Notes: generated by a model not told the origin, from the sequence alone. Positions 29,326 to 41,137 are shown, counted from the stretch's first letter. The stretch: 64,000 bases of DNA from Rahnella ecdela (GCF_019049625.1 NZ_JAFMOY010000121.1:62001-126000), one strand, 5' to 3'. Program-made: numbers and translations.

Positions 29326-29670
29326 ACACTCCTCCGGGCAGATAAAACAATTAAGCTGAGCGTCAGCGAGTGACGATTTTAATTAATCGTAACCTATAAA
29401 CAGAGAAAATTCACTTCTGATAAGAAAGAGCGGGCTGGTACATAAACAGAAAGAGGAAGGCTAAAGTCACGAGCAATTGCGATTTTTCTAATCTAAAATA
29501 ACCCGACATTCTTATTCATCCTTTCGCACAGGCAAGCCTCAGGGGTGAACGCATTAGATTTAGTAATTTCAAAATCAATGCAAAAGAAAAACTCAGTCGA
29601 GAGGCAATGGGAAACTCATTACTCTACGCGGCTACCGCTTTCTCATTACTGATTCGTCTGGCGCACATCG
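29326..29670. other. Intergenic region tetR-yicG (345 bases)
   Basis: AT-rich and divergent: it must hold the promoters of the TetR gene and yicG. Apart from the inverted repeat at 29373-29390 I see no gene, repeat or RNA. A plus-strand frame that starts at 29607 overlaps yicG out of frame and is not credible. Confidence 0.6.
29373..29390. promoter_or_regulatory. Candidate TetR-family operator
   Basis: The inverted repeat ACGATT-TTAATT-AATCGT, with six-base arms and a six-base AT spacer, lies 48-65 bases upstream of the TetR start. Size and position fit an autoregulatory TetR operator. The link to this regulator is inferred. Confidence 0.45.
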
Positions 29671-30288
29671 ATGTTACTCACTGTTCTTTATATTATTGGG
29701 ATCACCGCAGAGGCCATGACCGGCGCTCTTGCTGCCGGACGGCGCAAAATGGACTCCTTTGGCGTCATTATTATCGCAGCTGCAACGGCTATTGGCGGTG
29801 GCTCTGTCCGCGACATGCTGCTGGGGCACTATCCTCTGGGATGGGTCAAGCATCCGGAATACATTGTCATTGTGGCCGTCGCCGCACTCATGACTACCTG
29901 GCTGGCACCGCTGATGCAACACCTGCGCCGTCTCTTTTTAGTACTGGATGCGCTGGGGCTGGTGGTGTTTTCTATTATCGGGACACAAGTGGCTCTCGAT
30001 ATGGGGCATGGGCCTATCATCGCTTCCGTTTGCGCTGTCATTACCGGCGTTTTCGGTGGTGTCCTGCGGGACATGATGTGTAATCAGATCCCGCTGGTCT
30101 TTCAGAAAGAAATTTACGCTGGCGTTTCTTTTGCCTCTGCCTGGGTCTACATCGGGCTGCAATATTTCTCGCTGCCGCACAATCTGGTGGTGATCATCAC
30201 CCTGCTGGTCGGTTTTATTGCCCGCCTGATTGCGTTGAGGTTCCGCCTTGGATTGCCTGTCTTCAATTATCCGCATTCGGACCATTAG
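29671..30288 (+). CDS. yicG: TRIC/UPF0126 family membrane protein YicG
   Basis: A 205-residue inner-membrane protein, equal in length and closely similar to E. coli YicG. It has two repeats of the UPF0126 (TRIC cation channel-like) domain, seen in the paired motifs [12 protein letters not shown] near residue 40 and [10 protein letters not shown] near residue 128, within about seven hydrophobic segments. Bacterial TRIC relatives form trimeric cation channels; the specific substrate of YicG is not known to me. Converges on ligB with 15 bases between the stops. Confidence 0.92.
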   Translation: MLLTVLYIIGITAEAMTGALAAGRRKMDSFGVIIIAAATAIGGGSVRDMLLGHYPLGWVKHPEYIVIVAVAALMTTWLAPLMQHLRRLFLVLDALGLVVFSIIGTQVALDMGHGPIIASVCAVITGVFGGVLRDMMCNQIPLVFQKEIYAGVSFASAWVYIGLQYFSLPHNLVVIITLLVGFIARLIALRFRLGLPVFNYPHSDH

Positions 30289-30303
30289 CCCGGTTTCTAT
30301 ACC

Positions 30304-32058
<1,755 letters not shown>

Positions 32059-32276
32059 CTATTCCTGCGAGAGGCTTCCACAGATATTTAGCGAGTTGCT
32101 GTAACGAAAAGAAATTTTGGAATACGGCGCGTAAATCTGCCAAGAAAGGTTATTTTCCCGTGCGAAGTTACGATGAAATACGTCTGGGCGCTGCACCGAA
32201 TGCGGCGAGCGTGTATACTGTGCGAGAGATCACTCTTCGCATACTTCCTATCAACCCATTCAGTTGAAACGTCATC

Positions 32277-32900
32277 ATGGTTCAAGGCACGCTATATATT
32301 GTCTCCGCCCCTAGTGGAGCAGGTAAATCAAGTCTGATTCAGGCTTTACTTAAAACACAACCGCTCTACGACACACAGGTTTCTATTTCTCATACCACCC
32401 GTTCAATACGACCGGGCGAGAAACACAGCGAACATTACTTCTTTGTCTCTAAAGAAGAGTTTCGCGAGATGATTGAACGTGATGCCTTTTTAGAACACGC
32501 AGAAGTTTTCGGTAATTATTACGGCACTTCACGTGAAACCATTGAGCAGGTTTTAGCTTCTGGTGTGGATGTTTTCCTGGATATCGACTGGCAGGGCGCT
32601 CAGCAAATCCGGAAAAAAATGCCTCAGGCACGCAGTATCTTTGTATTGCCGCCATCAAAAGATGAACTTGATCGTCGCCTGCGTGGCCGTGGTCAGGACA
32701 GCGAAGAAATTATCGCAAAACGTATGGCGCAGGCTGTTGCAGAAATGACGCACTTTGCCGAATACGACTATTTAATTGTGAATGATGATTTTGATCTGGC
32801 GTTATCGGATTTAAAAACCATTATTCGCGCCGAACGTCTGCGTCTGAGCCGTCAGCGGCTCCGTCATGACGGATTAATCACCAAACTATTGGCAGACTGA
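32277..32900 (+). CDS. gmk: Guanylate kinase
   Basis: Phosphorylates GMP to GDP with ATP. It has 207 residues, the E. coli length. Walker A is [15 protein letters not shown] at about residues 9-23; the GMP site includes [11 protein letters not shown]; the lid is [11 protein letters not shown]. It is first in the gmk-rpoZ-spoT-trmH-recG order, which is fully conserved with E. coli. Confidence 0.97.
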   Translation: MVQGTLYIVSAPSGAGKSSLIQALLKTQPLYDTQVSISHTTRSIRPGEKHSEHYFFVSKEEFREMIERDAFLEHAEVFGNYYGTSRETIEQVLASGVDVFLDIDWQGAQQIRKKMPQARSIFVLPPSKDELDRRLRGRGQDSEEIIAKRMAQAVAEMTHFAEYDYLIVNDDFDLALSDLKTIIRAERLRLSRQRLRHDGLITKLLAD

Positions 32901-32954
32901 AGTCACTTTCAGTATTATGCCCAGTCTTTCGTCACCCTGTGGAGTAGCACATAT

Positions 32955-33230
32955 ATGGCACGCGTAACTGTTCAAGACGCTGTTGAGAAAATTGGTAACC
33001 GTTTTGACCTGGTGTTGGTGGCTGCTCGTCGCGCACGCCAGCTGCAATCTGGTGGTAAAGATCCACTGGTTGCTGAAGAAAACGATAAATTCACCGTTAT
33101 TGCCCTGCGCGAAATCGAAGAAGGCCTGATCACGAATCAGATCCTCGACGTTCGTGACCGTCAGGAGCAGCAAGAGCAGGAAGCCGCAGAGATTCAGGCA
33201 GTGACTGCCATCGCTGAAGGCCGTCGTTAA
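32955..33230 (+). CDS. rpoZ: RNA polymerase omega subunit
   Basis: A 91-residue subunit that helps assemble beta' and forms part of the ppGpp site 1. [20 protein letters not shown] and the C-terminal glutamate/glutamine-rich tail match E. coli over the whole length. Translated 54 bases after gmk and 19 bases before spoT. Confidence 0.98.
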   Translation: MARVTVQDAVEKIGNRFDLVLVAARRARQLQSGGKDPLVAEENDKFTVIALREIEEGLITNQILDVRDRQEQQEQEAAEIQAVTAIAEGRR

Positions 33231-33249
33231 TTAACGAAACGGATCTCAC

Positions 33250-35358
33250 TTGTATATCTTTGAAAGCCTGAATCAACTGATTCAAAAATACCTGCCGGAG
33301 GAGCAAATTAAGCGCCTCGTGCAGGCTTACCTCGTGGCGCGGGATGCGCACGAGGGGCAGACACGCTCCAGCGGTGAGCCTTATATTACTCACCCGGTAG
33401 CCGTGGCCTGTATTTTGGCTGAAATGAGGCTCGATCATGAGACTCTGATGGCGGCGTTATTACACGACGTTATCGAAGACACGCCTGCAACTTACCAGGA
33501 TATGGAACAACTGTTTGGCAAGAGCGTTGCTGAGCTGGTTGAAGGCGTTTCAAAGTTAGACAAGCTGAAATTCCGCGATAAGAAAGAAGCGCAGGCGGAA
33601 AACTTCCGCAAAATGGTCATGGCGATGGTACAAGACATCCGCGTCATTTTGATCAAACTCGCTGACCGTACCCATAACATGCGCACACTGGGCTCTTTAC
33701 GCCCGGATAAACGTCGCCGCATTGCCCGCGAAACGCTGGAAATTTACAGTCCGCTGGCACACCGTTTGGGTATTCACCATCTGAAAACCGAGCTCGAAGA
33801 GCTGGGCTTCGAAGCACTCTATCCAAACCGTTATCGCGTCATTAAAGAAGTGGTGAAAGCCGCGCGTGGTAACCGTAAAGAGATGATCCAAAAAATCCTC
33901 TCTGAGATTGAGGGCCGTTTAACCGAAGCCGGTATTCAGTGCCGAGTGAGTGGTCGTGAAAAACATCTGTATTCTATCTATTGCAAAATGCACCTTAAGG
34001 AACAGCGTTTCCATTCCATTATGGATATTTACGCTTTCCGGGTGATCGTTAAAGACCTCGATACCTGTTATCGCGTATTAGGACAGGCACACAGCCTTTA
34101 CAAACCGCGTCCAGGCAGGGTCAAAGATTACATCGCAATCCCAAAAGCTAACGGCTATCAATCCTTGCATACTTCACTTATCGGCCCGCACGGCGTACCG
34201 GTTGAAGTGCAGATCCGTACTGAAGATATGGATCAGATGGCAGAGATGGGGGTTGCGGCTCACTGGGCTTACAAAGAGAACAGTGAAACCAGCACCACAG
34301 CGCAAATACGCGCTCAACGCTGGTTACAGAGTTTGCTTGAGCTGCAACAAAGCGCAGGCAACTCCTTTGAATTTATCGAAAGCGTGAAATCGGATCTGTT
34401 CCCGGACGAGATTTATGTCTTTACGCCGGAAGGCCGTATCGTCGAATTGCCAGCAGGCGCGACACCGGTCGACTTTGCTTACGCCGTGCATACCGATATC
34501 GGTCATGCCTGCGTGGGTGCCCGCGTTGACCGTCAGCCTTATCCGCTTTCACAGCCGCTGACCAGCGGCCAGACTATCGAAATCATTACCGCACCGGGTG
34601 CCCGCCCGAATGCTGCCTGGCTGAACTTTGTCGTCAGCTCACGCGCTCGCGCCAAAATCCGCCAGATGCTTAAAAACCTGAAACGTGATGACTCCGTTTC
34701 ACTGGGCCGTCGTCTGCTGAACCACGCGCTGGGCGCCGGTAAAAAACTGTCAGATATTCCGCCAGAAAACATCAAAAACGAGCTGGATCGTATGAAGCTC
34801 GCCGCGATGGATGATCTGCTGGCTGAAATTGGTCTCGGCAATGCCATGAGCGTTGTTGTTGCTAAAAATCTGATGGGCGATCAGTCTTCCATGGCAACAT
34901 CGGGTACGCGCAATCTGCCGATTAAAGGCGCAGATGGCGTACTGATCACGTTCGCAAAATGCTGCCGTCCGATCCCAGGCGACCCGATTATTGCCCACGT
35001 CAGTCCGGGCAAAGGTCTGGTTATCCACCATGAATCCTGCCGTAACATTCGTGGCTATCAGAAAGAACCTGAGAAATTCATGGCCGTTGACTGGGATGAC
35101 CATCAGGAAACGGATCAGGAATTCATCGCGGAAATTAAAGTCGATATGTTCAACCATCAGGGTGCGCTGGCAAACCTGACTGCGGCAATTAATGCCGCAC
35201 AGTCGAACATTCAGAGTCTGAGCACCGAAGAAAAAGACGGTCGCGTCTACAGCGCCTTTATCCGCCTGACGACCCGCGATCGCGTTCATCTGGCGAATAT
35301 CATGCGTAAAATTCGTATCATGCCGGACGTCATCAAAGTTACCCGCAACCGAAACTGA
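33250..35358 (+). CDS. spoT: Bifunctional (p)ppGpp synthase/hydrolase SpoT
   Basis: The main (p)ppGpp hydrolase, with weak synthase activity, in the stringent response. It has 702 residues, as in E. coli, with a TTG start that E. coli also uses. Domain order: HD hydrolase (HDVIED near residue 72, ITHPVAV), synthetase (residues about 240-340, GREKHLYSIYCKM), TGS (about 385-450, IYVFTPEGRIVELPAGATPVD), a helical and zinc-finger-like region with AKCCRPIPGD near 580, then C-terminal ACT (FNHQGALANLTAAIN). All hydrolase residues appear intact. Confidence 0.97.
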   Translation: MYIFESLNQLIQKYLPEEQIKRLVQAYLVARDAHEGQTRSSGEPYITHPVAVACILAEMRLDHETLMAALLHDVIEDTPATYQDMEQLFGKSVAELVEGVSKLDKLKFRDKKEAQAENFRKMVMAMVQDIRVILIKLADRTHNMRTLGSLRPDKRRRIARETLEIYSPLAHRLGIHHLKTELEELGFEALYPNRYRVIKEVVKAARGNRKEMIQKILSEIEGRLTEAGIQCRVSGREKHLYSIYCKMHLKEQRFHSIMDIYAFRVIVKDLDTCYRVLGQAHSLYKPRPGRVKDYIAIPKANGYQSLHTSLIGPHGVPVEVQIRTEDMDQMAEMGVAAHWAYKENSETSTTAQIRAQRWLQSLLELQQSAGNSFEFIESVKSDLFPDEIYVFTPEGRIVELPAGATPVDFAYAVHTDIGHACVGARVDRQPYPLSQPLTSGQTIEIITAPGARPNAAWLNFVVSSRARAKIRQMLKNLKRDDSVSLGRRLLNHALGAGKKLSDIPPENIKNELDRMKLAAMDDLLAEIGLGNAMSVVVAKNLMGDQSSMATSGTRNLPIKGADGVLITFAKCCRPIPGDPIIAHVSPGKGLVIHHESCRNIRGYQKEPEKFMAVDWDDHQETDQEFIAEIKVDMFNHQGALANLTAAINAAQSNIQSLSTEEKDGRVYSAFIRLTTRDRVHLANIMRKIRIMPDVIKVTRNRN

Positions 35359-35363
35359 TTGTT

Positions 35364-36062
35364 ATGACCCCAGAACGTTATGCGCGCATCCGTGAAATGC
35401 TTGCGGCCCGACAGCCAGACCTGACGGTCTGCATGGAACAGGTGCATAAACCGCATAACGTTTCTGCCGTCATTCGCACGGCAGATGCCGTCGGCGTTCA
35501 CGAAATCCATGCGGTCTGGCCTACCACCCGAATGAAAACGCTGGTCTCTTCGGCGGCGGGCAGCAACAGCTGGGTTCAGGTTAAAACACACAAAACCATT
35601 CAGGATGCCGTCGCCAAAATGAAGGCGAAGGGTATGCAAATACTCGCCACGAATCTTTCCGAAAAAGCCGTCGATTTCCGTGCGATTGATTACACCCGCC
35701 CGACCTGCATTTTGCTGGGTCAGGAAAAAACCGGTATCACACCGGAGGCATTAGCACTGGCAGACAGCGATATCATCATTCCGATGATCGGTATGGTGCA
35801 ATCCCTGAACGTATCTGTCGCTTCAGCGCTTATCCTTTATGAAGCCCAGCGCCAGCGCGAAAACGCGGGATTGTATCGCCGCGAAACCAGTCTGCTAAGC
35901 GAAAAAGAACAACAGCGTCTGCTTTTTGAAGGCGGCTATCCTGTTTTGTCGAATGTGGCGAAGCGAAAGAAACTTCCGCGCCCTTTCATTGACGATCACG
36001 GGCAAATCGTTGCCGATGATGAATGGTGGTCTGCGATGCAAATGACGGTTAAGAAAAGATGA
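35364..36062 (+). CDS. trmH: tRNA (guanosine(18)-2'-O)-methyltransferase
   Basis: A SPOUT-class enzyme that 2'-O-methylates G18 in the tRNA D-loop using SAM. It has 232 residues. Motif 1 is NVSAVIRTADAVGV near residue 32, motif 2 ILLGQEKTGITPEAL and motif 3 IPMIGMVQSLNVSVASALILY (knot region). It starts 5 bases after spoT and overlaps recG by 4 bases. Confidence 0.96.
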   Translation: MTPERYARIREMLAARQPDLTVCMEQVHKPHNVSAVIRTADAVGVHEIHAVWPTTRMKTLVSSAAGSNSWVQVKTHKTIQDAVAKMKAKGMQILATNLSEKAVDFRAIDYTRPTCILLGQEKTGITPEALALADSDIIIPMIGMVQSLNVSVASALILYEAQRQRENAGLYRRETSLLSEKEQQRLLFEGGYPVLSNVAKRKKLPRPFIDDHGQIVADDEWWSAMQMTVKKR

Positions 36063-38140
36063 AAGGCCGCCTGCTCGACGCCATCCCGCTGACGTCGCTT
36101 TCCGGCGTCGGAGCCAGTCAGGCAGACAAACTCGCTAAAATTGGCCTTGAAACCATTCAGGATTTACTGCTTCATCTTCCTTTACGTTATGAAGACCGCA
36201 CCCGCCTTTACACCATCAATGATTTACAGCCCGGCATTTTCGCAACTATAGAAGGCGAGGTGCTGCGCAGTGATATCAGTTTTGGCCGCCGCAGAATGCT
36301 GACCTGTCAGATAAGCGACGGCACCGGCATGGTGACATTGCGCTTCTTCAATTTTAACGCTGCGATGAAAAATAGTCTGGCCGCAGGCCGTCATGTCACC
36401 GCTTATGGCGAAATTAAACGCGGCACAATTGGCGCAGAAATTATTCATCCTGAATACCGCATTCAGGGTGAAAACAGCGAAGTGGTTTTACAGGAATCAC
36501 TGACGCCGGTCTATCCGACAACGGAAGGTATTCGCCAGGCAACACTGCGTAAGCTGACCGATCAGGCGCTGGAATTGCTCGATACCGTCCCTATCGCAGA
36601 ATTATTGCCGGAAGAACTGAGCCGTTCGCTAATACCACTTCCTCAGGCGCTGCATTTACTGCACCGCCCGCCGCCAGATATCCAGCTCGCCGATCTTGAG
36701 AAAGGTCATCATCCTGCTCAACGCCGCCTGATTATGGAAGAACTGCTGGCGCATAATCTCAGTATGCTGGCCGTCCGCGCTGGCACACAAAGCTATAAAG
36801 CCCTGCCGCTGCATCATGACGACCGGCTGAAAAATCAATTCCTCGCGTCCCTCCCCTTCAGTCCGACCGGTGCGCAACAGCGCGTGGTGGCTGAAATCGA
36901 GCAGGATCTGGCGAAAAGTTACCCGATGATGCGGTTGGTTCAGGGCGATGTGGGTTCCGGCAAAACGCTGGTGGCTGCTCTCGCCGCACTTTGCGCTATC
37001 GCTCAGGGGCAACAGGTCGGATTAATGGCACCGACTGAATTACTGGCCGAACAGCACGCCAATAATTTCCGTCAGTGGTTTGAACCGCTGGGTATTCAGG
37101 TTGGCTGGCTGGCCGGTAAGCAAAAAGGTAAAGCACGACAGGCTCAGCAGGATGCTATCGCCAGTGGCCAGGTTTCCATGGTGGTGGGCACACACGCCAT
37201 TTTCCAGGAGCAGGTACAGTTCTCGTCATTGTCCTTGGTCATCATTGATGAACAACACCGGTTTGGCGTACATCAGCGTCTGGCACTGTGGGAAAAGGGG
37301 CTGCAACAGGGCTTCCATCCTCATCAGTTGATTATGACGGCGACACCCATCCCGCGAACACTGGCCATGACTGCCTATGCGGATCTTGATACGTCAGTGA
37401 TCGACGAACTGCCGCCGGGCCGTACGCCGGTGACCACCGTCGCCATTCCTGATACACGCCGAAGTGACATTATCAGCCGCGTCAAAAGTGCCTGTGAGCA
37501 GGAGAACCGTCAGGCCTATTGGGTTTGTACGCTGATTGAAGAATCGGAAATGCTCGAGGCTCAGGCGGCAGAAGCGACCTGGGAAGGGCTGAAAGAAGCC
37601 CTTCCGGCACTGAATGTCGGGCTGGTGCATGGCCGTATGAAAGCGCAGGAAAAGCAGGCCGTCATGCAGGCATTTAAACAAGGCGAAGTGCAGCTTCTGG
37701 TGGCAACGACCGTTATTGAAGTCGGCGTTGACGTGCCCAATGCCAGTCTGATGATAATCGAAAATCCGGAGCGTTTAGGACTGGCGCAGCTGCACCAGCT
37801 GCGCGGACGCGTCGGGCGTGGAGCAGTGGCCTCGCATTGTGTTCTGCTCTATAAAACTCCGCTTAGCAAAACCGCACAGAAGCGTTTGCAAGTGCTGCGT
37901 GACAGTAACGATGGCTTTGTCATCGCCCAGCAGGATTTAGAGATCCGCGGGCCGGGTGAGTTACTGGGTACGCGCCAGACCGGCAGCGCCGAGTTCAAAG
38001 TTGCGGACTTGCTGCGCGATCAGGCGATGATCCCAGACGTCCAGCGTATTGCGCGCTATCTCCAGCAGCAGTTCCCGGAACATGCCAAGGCACTGATTGA
38101 GCGCTGGCTGCCGGAAAGAGTCAGATACACTAACGCCTGA
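36059..38140 (+). CDS. recG: ATP-dependent DNA helicase RecG
   Basis: A branch-migrating helicase that remodels stalled forks, Holliday junctions and R-loops. It has 693 residues, as in E. coli. The N-terminal wedge (OB-fold) domain covers residues about 50-150. Helicase motifs follow: I (GDVGSGKTLVAAL near 298), II (IIDEQHRFGV near 396), III (TATPIPRT), V (ATTVIEVGVDVPNASLMIIE) and VI (QLRGRVGRG). The start overlaps trmH by 4 bases. E. coli spoT-trmH-recG are one transcript. Confidence 0.97.
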   Translation: MKGRLLDAIPLTSLSGVGASQADKLAKIGLETIQDLLLHLPLRYEDRTRLYTINDLQPGIFATIEGEVLRSDISFGRRRMLTCQISDGTGMVTLRFFNFNAAMKNSLAAGRHVTAYGEIKRGTIGAEIIHPEYRIQGENSEVVLQESLTPVYPTTEGIRQATLRKLTDQALELLDTVPIAELLPEELSRSLIPLPQALHLLHRPPPDIQLADLEKGHHPAQRRLIMEELLAHNLSMLAVRAGTQSYKALPLHHDDRLKNQFLASLPFSPTGAQQRVVAEIEQDLAKSYPMMRLVQGDVGSGKTLVAALAALCAIAQGQQVGLMAPTELLAEQHANNFRQWFEPLGIQVGWLAGKQKGKARQAQQDAIASGQVSMVVGTHAIFQEQVQFSSLSLVIIDEQHRFGVHQRLALWEKGLQQGFHPHQLIMTATPIPRTLAMTAYADLDTSVIDELPPGRTPVTTVAIPDTRRSDIISRVKSACEQENRQAYWVCTLIEESEMLEAQAAEATWEGLKEALPALNVGLVHGRMKAQEKQAVMQAFKQGEVQLLVATTVIEVGVDVPNASLMIIENPERLGLAQLHQLRGRVGRGAVASHCVLLYKTPLSKTAQKRLQVLRDSNDGFVIAQQDLEIRGPGELLGTRQTGSAEFKVADLLRDQAMIPDVQRIARYLQQQFPEHAKALIERWLPERVRYTNA

Positions 38141-38282
38141 TCCACTCTCCCCAAAATCCTAAACCGCAAATTCATTATGAAAAATGATGTTTTGGCGTCT
38201 TCGCATTCATCCGAATTTTAATGTGACCGCTGCTGAACCGCTTTCTTCATTGGTTATTTGATGACCTTCACAGACTGAGGCA

Positions 38283-38299
38283 AAGCCGGTAACCGGTTT
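38283..38299. promoter_or_regulatory. Imperfect palindrome upstream of the PTS EIIC gene
   Basis: AAGCCGGTAACCGGTTT is a 17-base inverted repeat around a single A, with one outer mismatch. The CCGG-containing arms resemble LacI/GalR-type operators. It lies 74-90 bases before the EIIC start. The regulator is unknown. Confidence 0.35.
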
Positions 38300-38372
38300 C
38301 ATACCCCACCACTACACTGATGATAATTAAGGCAACCGTGTCTGAACTCTTCAACATAAGGCCAATATTATT

Positions 38373-39701
38373 ATGAGCATCAGCCAGTCACTCTTTAATT
38401 TTATAGAACAAAAGATCAGCCCATTTGCTGCCCGGCTATCCTCACAACGGCATGTCATGGCGGTACGTGACGGTTTCATTTCAGCAATGCCGTTTATGAT
38501 TGTTGGCTCGTTTTTACTGGTTTTTGTCCATCCGCCCTTCTCACCTGAATCCTCATGGGGTTTTGCCAGAAGCTGGCTGGCGCTTTCGGCCAAATATGAA
38601 GTGCAGATCCTGACGCCGTTCAATATGACGATGGGGATCATGTCGATCTACATCTCAGCATCGATTGCCTACAATCTGGCAAGAAGTTACAAACTTGACC
38701 CGTTTATGACGGCCATGCTGGCGCTGATGTCATTCCTGCTGGTCGCTGCGCCGCAGATTGATGAGAAGATGTCGACCGTTGCGCTGGGTGGAGTGGGAAT
38801 ATTTACCGCCATATTGGTGGCTATTTATGTGACAGAGCTGACGCGGTTGCTGAAAAAATACAATATTGGCATACGCTTACCCGAACAGGTTCCTTCAAAC
38901 ATAAAGCATTCGTTTGATTTGCTGATCCCGATTATTGCGGTGGTTGTAACCCTTTTCCCCCTGAGCTTGCTGGTGCAGTCAGGGTTCGACATGCTGTTGC
39001 CGCAGGCGATTATGGCGCTGTTCGAACCACTGATTTCCGCGGCTGATTCTCTCCCTGCGGTGCTGCTTGCCGTGCTGATTTGTCATCTGCTGTGGTTTGC
39101 CGGTATTCACGGTTCGGCCATCGTTTCGGGGATGCTGCAGGCCTTCTGGTTAACTAATCTCGGCCTGAATCAGACTGATCTCGCAGCAGGTTTACCGATG
39201 ACGCACATCATGACCGAAGCGTTCTGGAACTTCCTGATTGTCATCGGGGGCTCTGGTGCGACCATCGGGCTGGTATTGTTGTTCTGTCGCAGTAAGTCGG
39301 CGCACCTGCGTACGATGGGTAAACTCAGTCTGGTTCCCAGCTGCTTTAACATTAATGAGCCGGTGATCTTCGGCACCCCAATTGTCATGAATCCGGTATT
39401 TTTTATCCCTTTCCTTCTTGCACCCATGGTGAATGCCGTTATTGCCTACACCACAGTTAAAACCGATCTTCTGCCGCATATGATTTCACTGGTGCCATGG
39501 ACATCCCCGGCACCCATTGGTGCCGCCTGGGCGATGGGATGGGATTTCAAAGTGTCGATTTTGGTCATCATGCTGATGGCGCTTTCCATGGTGATCTACT
39601 ATCCGTTCTTCAAGGTTTATGAGAAACAGCTGCTCACGCAGGAGAAAGCGGCTGAAGCGGAAGATCAGGCATTTAGCGAAAAGGCAGATGCTGCGCAATA
39701 A
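38373..39701 (+). CDS. PTS EIIC of the lactose/cellobiose family (orphan permease subunit)
   Basis: A 442-residue sugar permease of the Lac family of PTS EIIC proteins. The N-terminus MSISQSLFNFIEQKISPFAARL and ISAMPFMIVGSFLLVF, the GIHGSAIVSGMLQAFW segment near residue 247, and NINEPVIFGTPIVMNPVFFIPF near 328 (substrate site) are typical of CelB/ChbC proteins. About ten hydrophobic segments are visible. No EIIA, EIIB or glycosidase is adjacent, so it would have to borrow those parts from elsewhere. It lies between recG and gltS, a position empty in E. coli K-12. Substrate likely a beta-disaccharide; not provable here. Confidence 0.87.
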   Translation: MSISQSLFNFIEQKISPFAARLSSQRHVMAVRDGFISAMPFMIVGSFLLVFVHPPFSPESSWGFARSWLALSAKYEVQILTPFNMTMGIMSIYISASIAYNLARSYKLDPFMTAMLALMSFLLVAAPQIDEKMSTVALGGVGIFTAILVAIYVTELTRLLKKYNIGIRLPEQVPSNIKHSFDLLIPIIAVVVTLFPLSLLVQSGFDMLLPQAIMALFEPLISAADSLPAVLLAVLICHLLWFAGIHGSAIVSGMLQAFWLTNLGLNQTDLAAGLPMTHIMTEAFWNFLIVIGGSGATIGLVLLFCRSKSAHLRTMGKLSLVPSCFNINEPVIFGTPIVMNPVFFIPFLLAPMVNAVIAYTTVKTDLLPHMISLVPWTSPAPIGAAWAMGWDFKVSILVIMLMALSMVIYYPFFKVYEKQLLTQEKAAEAEDQAFSEKADAAQ

Positions 39702-39725
39702 GAGGTAAAACTACAGGAGAAATTC

Positions 39726-39758
39726 AGGCACAGAAACCTAGCTTCTGTGCCTTTTTTT
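39726..39758 (+). terminator. Terminator of the PTS EIIC gene
   Basis: Ten-bp stem AGGCACAGAA / TTCTGTGCCT, seven-base loop, then seven T that overlap the gltS stop codon. The U-run exists only for plus-strand transcription. Confidence 0.85.
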
Positions 39759-40968
39759 AGCTGATCGAAGGGAAGATGGGCAACATGAGGTAGAGCTTAA
39801 TCACGATCGCATTGGCGATATCAATGAAGAACGCTCCAACCATAGGCACGACCAGAAAAGCGAGATGTGAAGGACCAAACTGGTTGGTGATTGCCTGCAT
39901 ATTGGCAACGGCGGTTGGCGTGGCGCCAAGTCCGAAGCCGCAATGCCCGGCAGCCAGCACTGCCGCATCGTAGTTTTTACCCATCACCCGATAGGTAACG
40001 AAAATCGCGTAAAGTGCCATCGCGATGGTTTGCACAATGAGAATGGCCATCATCGGCAACGCGAGTGATGCCATTTCCCAAAGCTTCAGGCTCATCAGCG
40101 CCATTGCCAGAAACAGCGAAAGACTCACGTTCCCCAGCACGGAAACAGCCCGGTCGAAAACGCGGTAAAAACCGAGCCATGCCATGACATTACTCAGGAT
40201 CACACCAATGAAAAGTACGCACACAAATGTGGGGATTTCGAAAGCTGAACCTTGCAGAAGCACGGAAATATGGCTGCCTGCGGTCAGGCAGATGGCAATC
40301 AGGGCGATCGTTTCCACCATCACAAGCGGCGTGATCATCCGCCCGATAGTCGGCTTTTCGAATGCGCTCGGATCTGCGGCATCTTCCGGTGTGCCGTTTG
40401 GCGTAGAGGAGTGGCTGACCAGATAACGCGCCACCGGCCCGCCTATGATCCCGCCCAATACTAACCCGAAGGTCGCGCAGGCCATCGCAACTTCTGTCGC
40501 GTTTTCAAAGCCATAACGTTCGATAAACAGTTTACTCCACGCCGCGCCCGTTCCGTGGCCGCCGGAAAGCGTAATCGAACCGGCCAACAGGCCCATCAGC
40601 GGATCCAGCCCCAGCATTTTCGCCATACCGATACCGATAGCGTTTTGCATCATCAACAGGCCGATGACGACAAAGACCAGAAGGAACAATGACTTGCCGC
40701 CGGCGCGCAAGCTTGCAAGGTTGGCGTTCAGACCGATTGTCGCAAAGAACGCCAGCATCAGTGGCTCTTTCAGGGACATATCAAATCCGATTTCCCAGCC
40801 GAATATCTGATTGGCGATGAGCAACAGCAAAGCGACCAGCAATCCGCCAGCGACGGGCTCAGGAATGGTGTATTTTTTTAGAAACTTGACCGACTGGACG
40901 CATTTTCGTCCTAAAAGGAGTACCAGCGTGGCGGCAACCAACGTGCCATAGGTGTCGAGCTGAATCAT
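39757..40968 (-). CDS. gltS: Sodium/glutamate symporter
   Basis: An inner-membrane Na+-coupled glutamate importer of the ESS family. The start at 40968 (MIQLDTYGTLVAATLVLLLG) with GGAG upstream gives 403 residues against 401 in E. coli; the frame to 40998 is rejected. The inverted-repeat pore loops include the glycine-serine segment AGSITLSGGHGTGAAW near 137 and AGHCGFGLGATPTAVANMQ near 345. Divergent from xanP, as in E. coli. Confidence 0.95.
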   Translation of the reverse strand: MIQLDTYGTLVAATLVLLLGRKCVQSVKFLKKYTIPEPVAGGLLVALLLLIANQIFGWEIGFDMSLKEPLMLAFFATIGLNANLASLRAGGKSLFLLVFVVIGLLMMQNAIGIGMAKMLGLDPLMGLLAGSITLSGGHGTGAAWSKLFIERYGFENATEVAMACATFGLVLGGIIGGPVARYLVSHSSTPNGTPEDAADPSAFEKPTIGRMITPLVMVETIALIAICLTAGSHISVLLQGSAFEIPTFVCVLFIGVILSNVMAWLGFYRVFDRAVSVLGNVSLSLFLAMALMSLKLWEMASLALPMMAILIVQTIAMALYAIFVTYRVMGKNYDAAVLAAGHCGFGLGATPTAVANMQAITNQFGPSHLAFLVVPMVGAFFIDIANAIVIKLYLMLPIFPSIS

Positions 40969-41137
40969 TGAAAAACTCCATTTTAAAAAAATATCCAATA
41001 ATATTATTGAGTTATAAAATTCTCATTCAAGTATCATTTCCCAGAGGCTGAATTAGAAGTCATAAAAGCTGCTATAAGCAAGAAAAACAGACCATAAACC
41101 TCTCCTTAACCAAAACTTCCCATCAAAAATTGCTGAT

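Noticed and set aside
29607-30083. 158-codon frame overlapping yicG in another phase
   Set aside because: It overlaps most of the conserved yicG gene and encodes a cysteine- and arginine-rich sequence without pattern.
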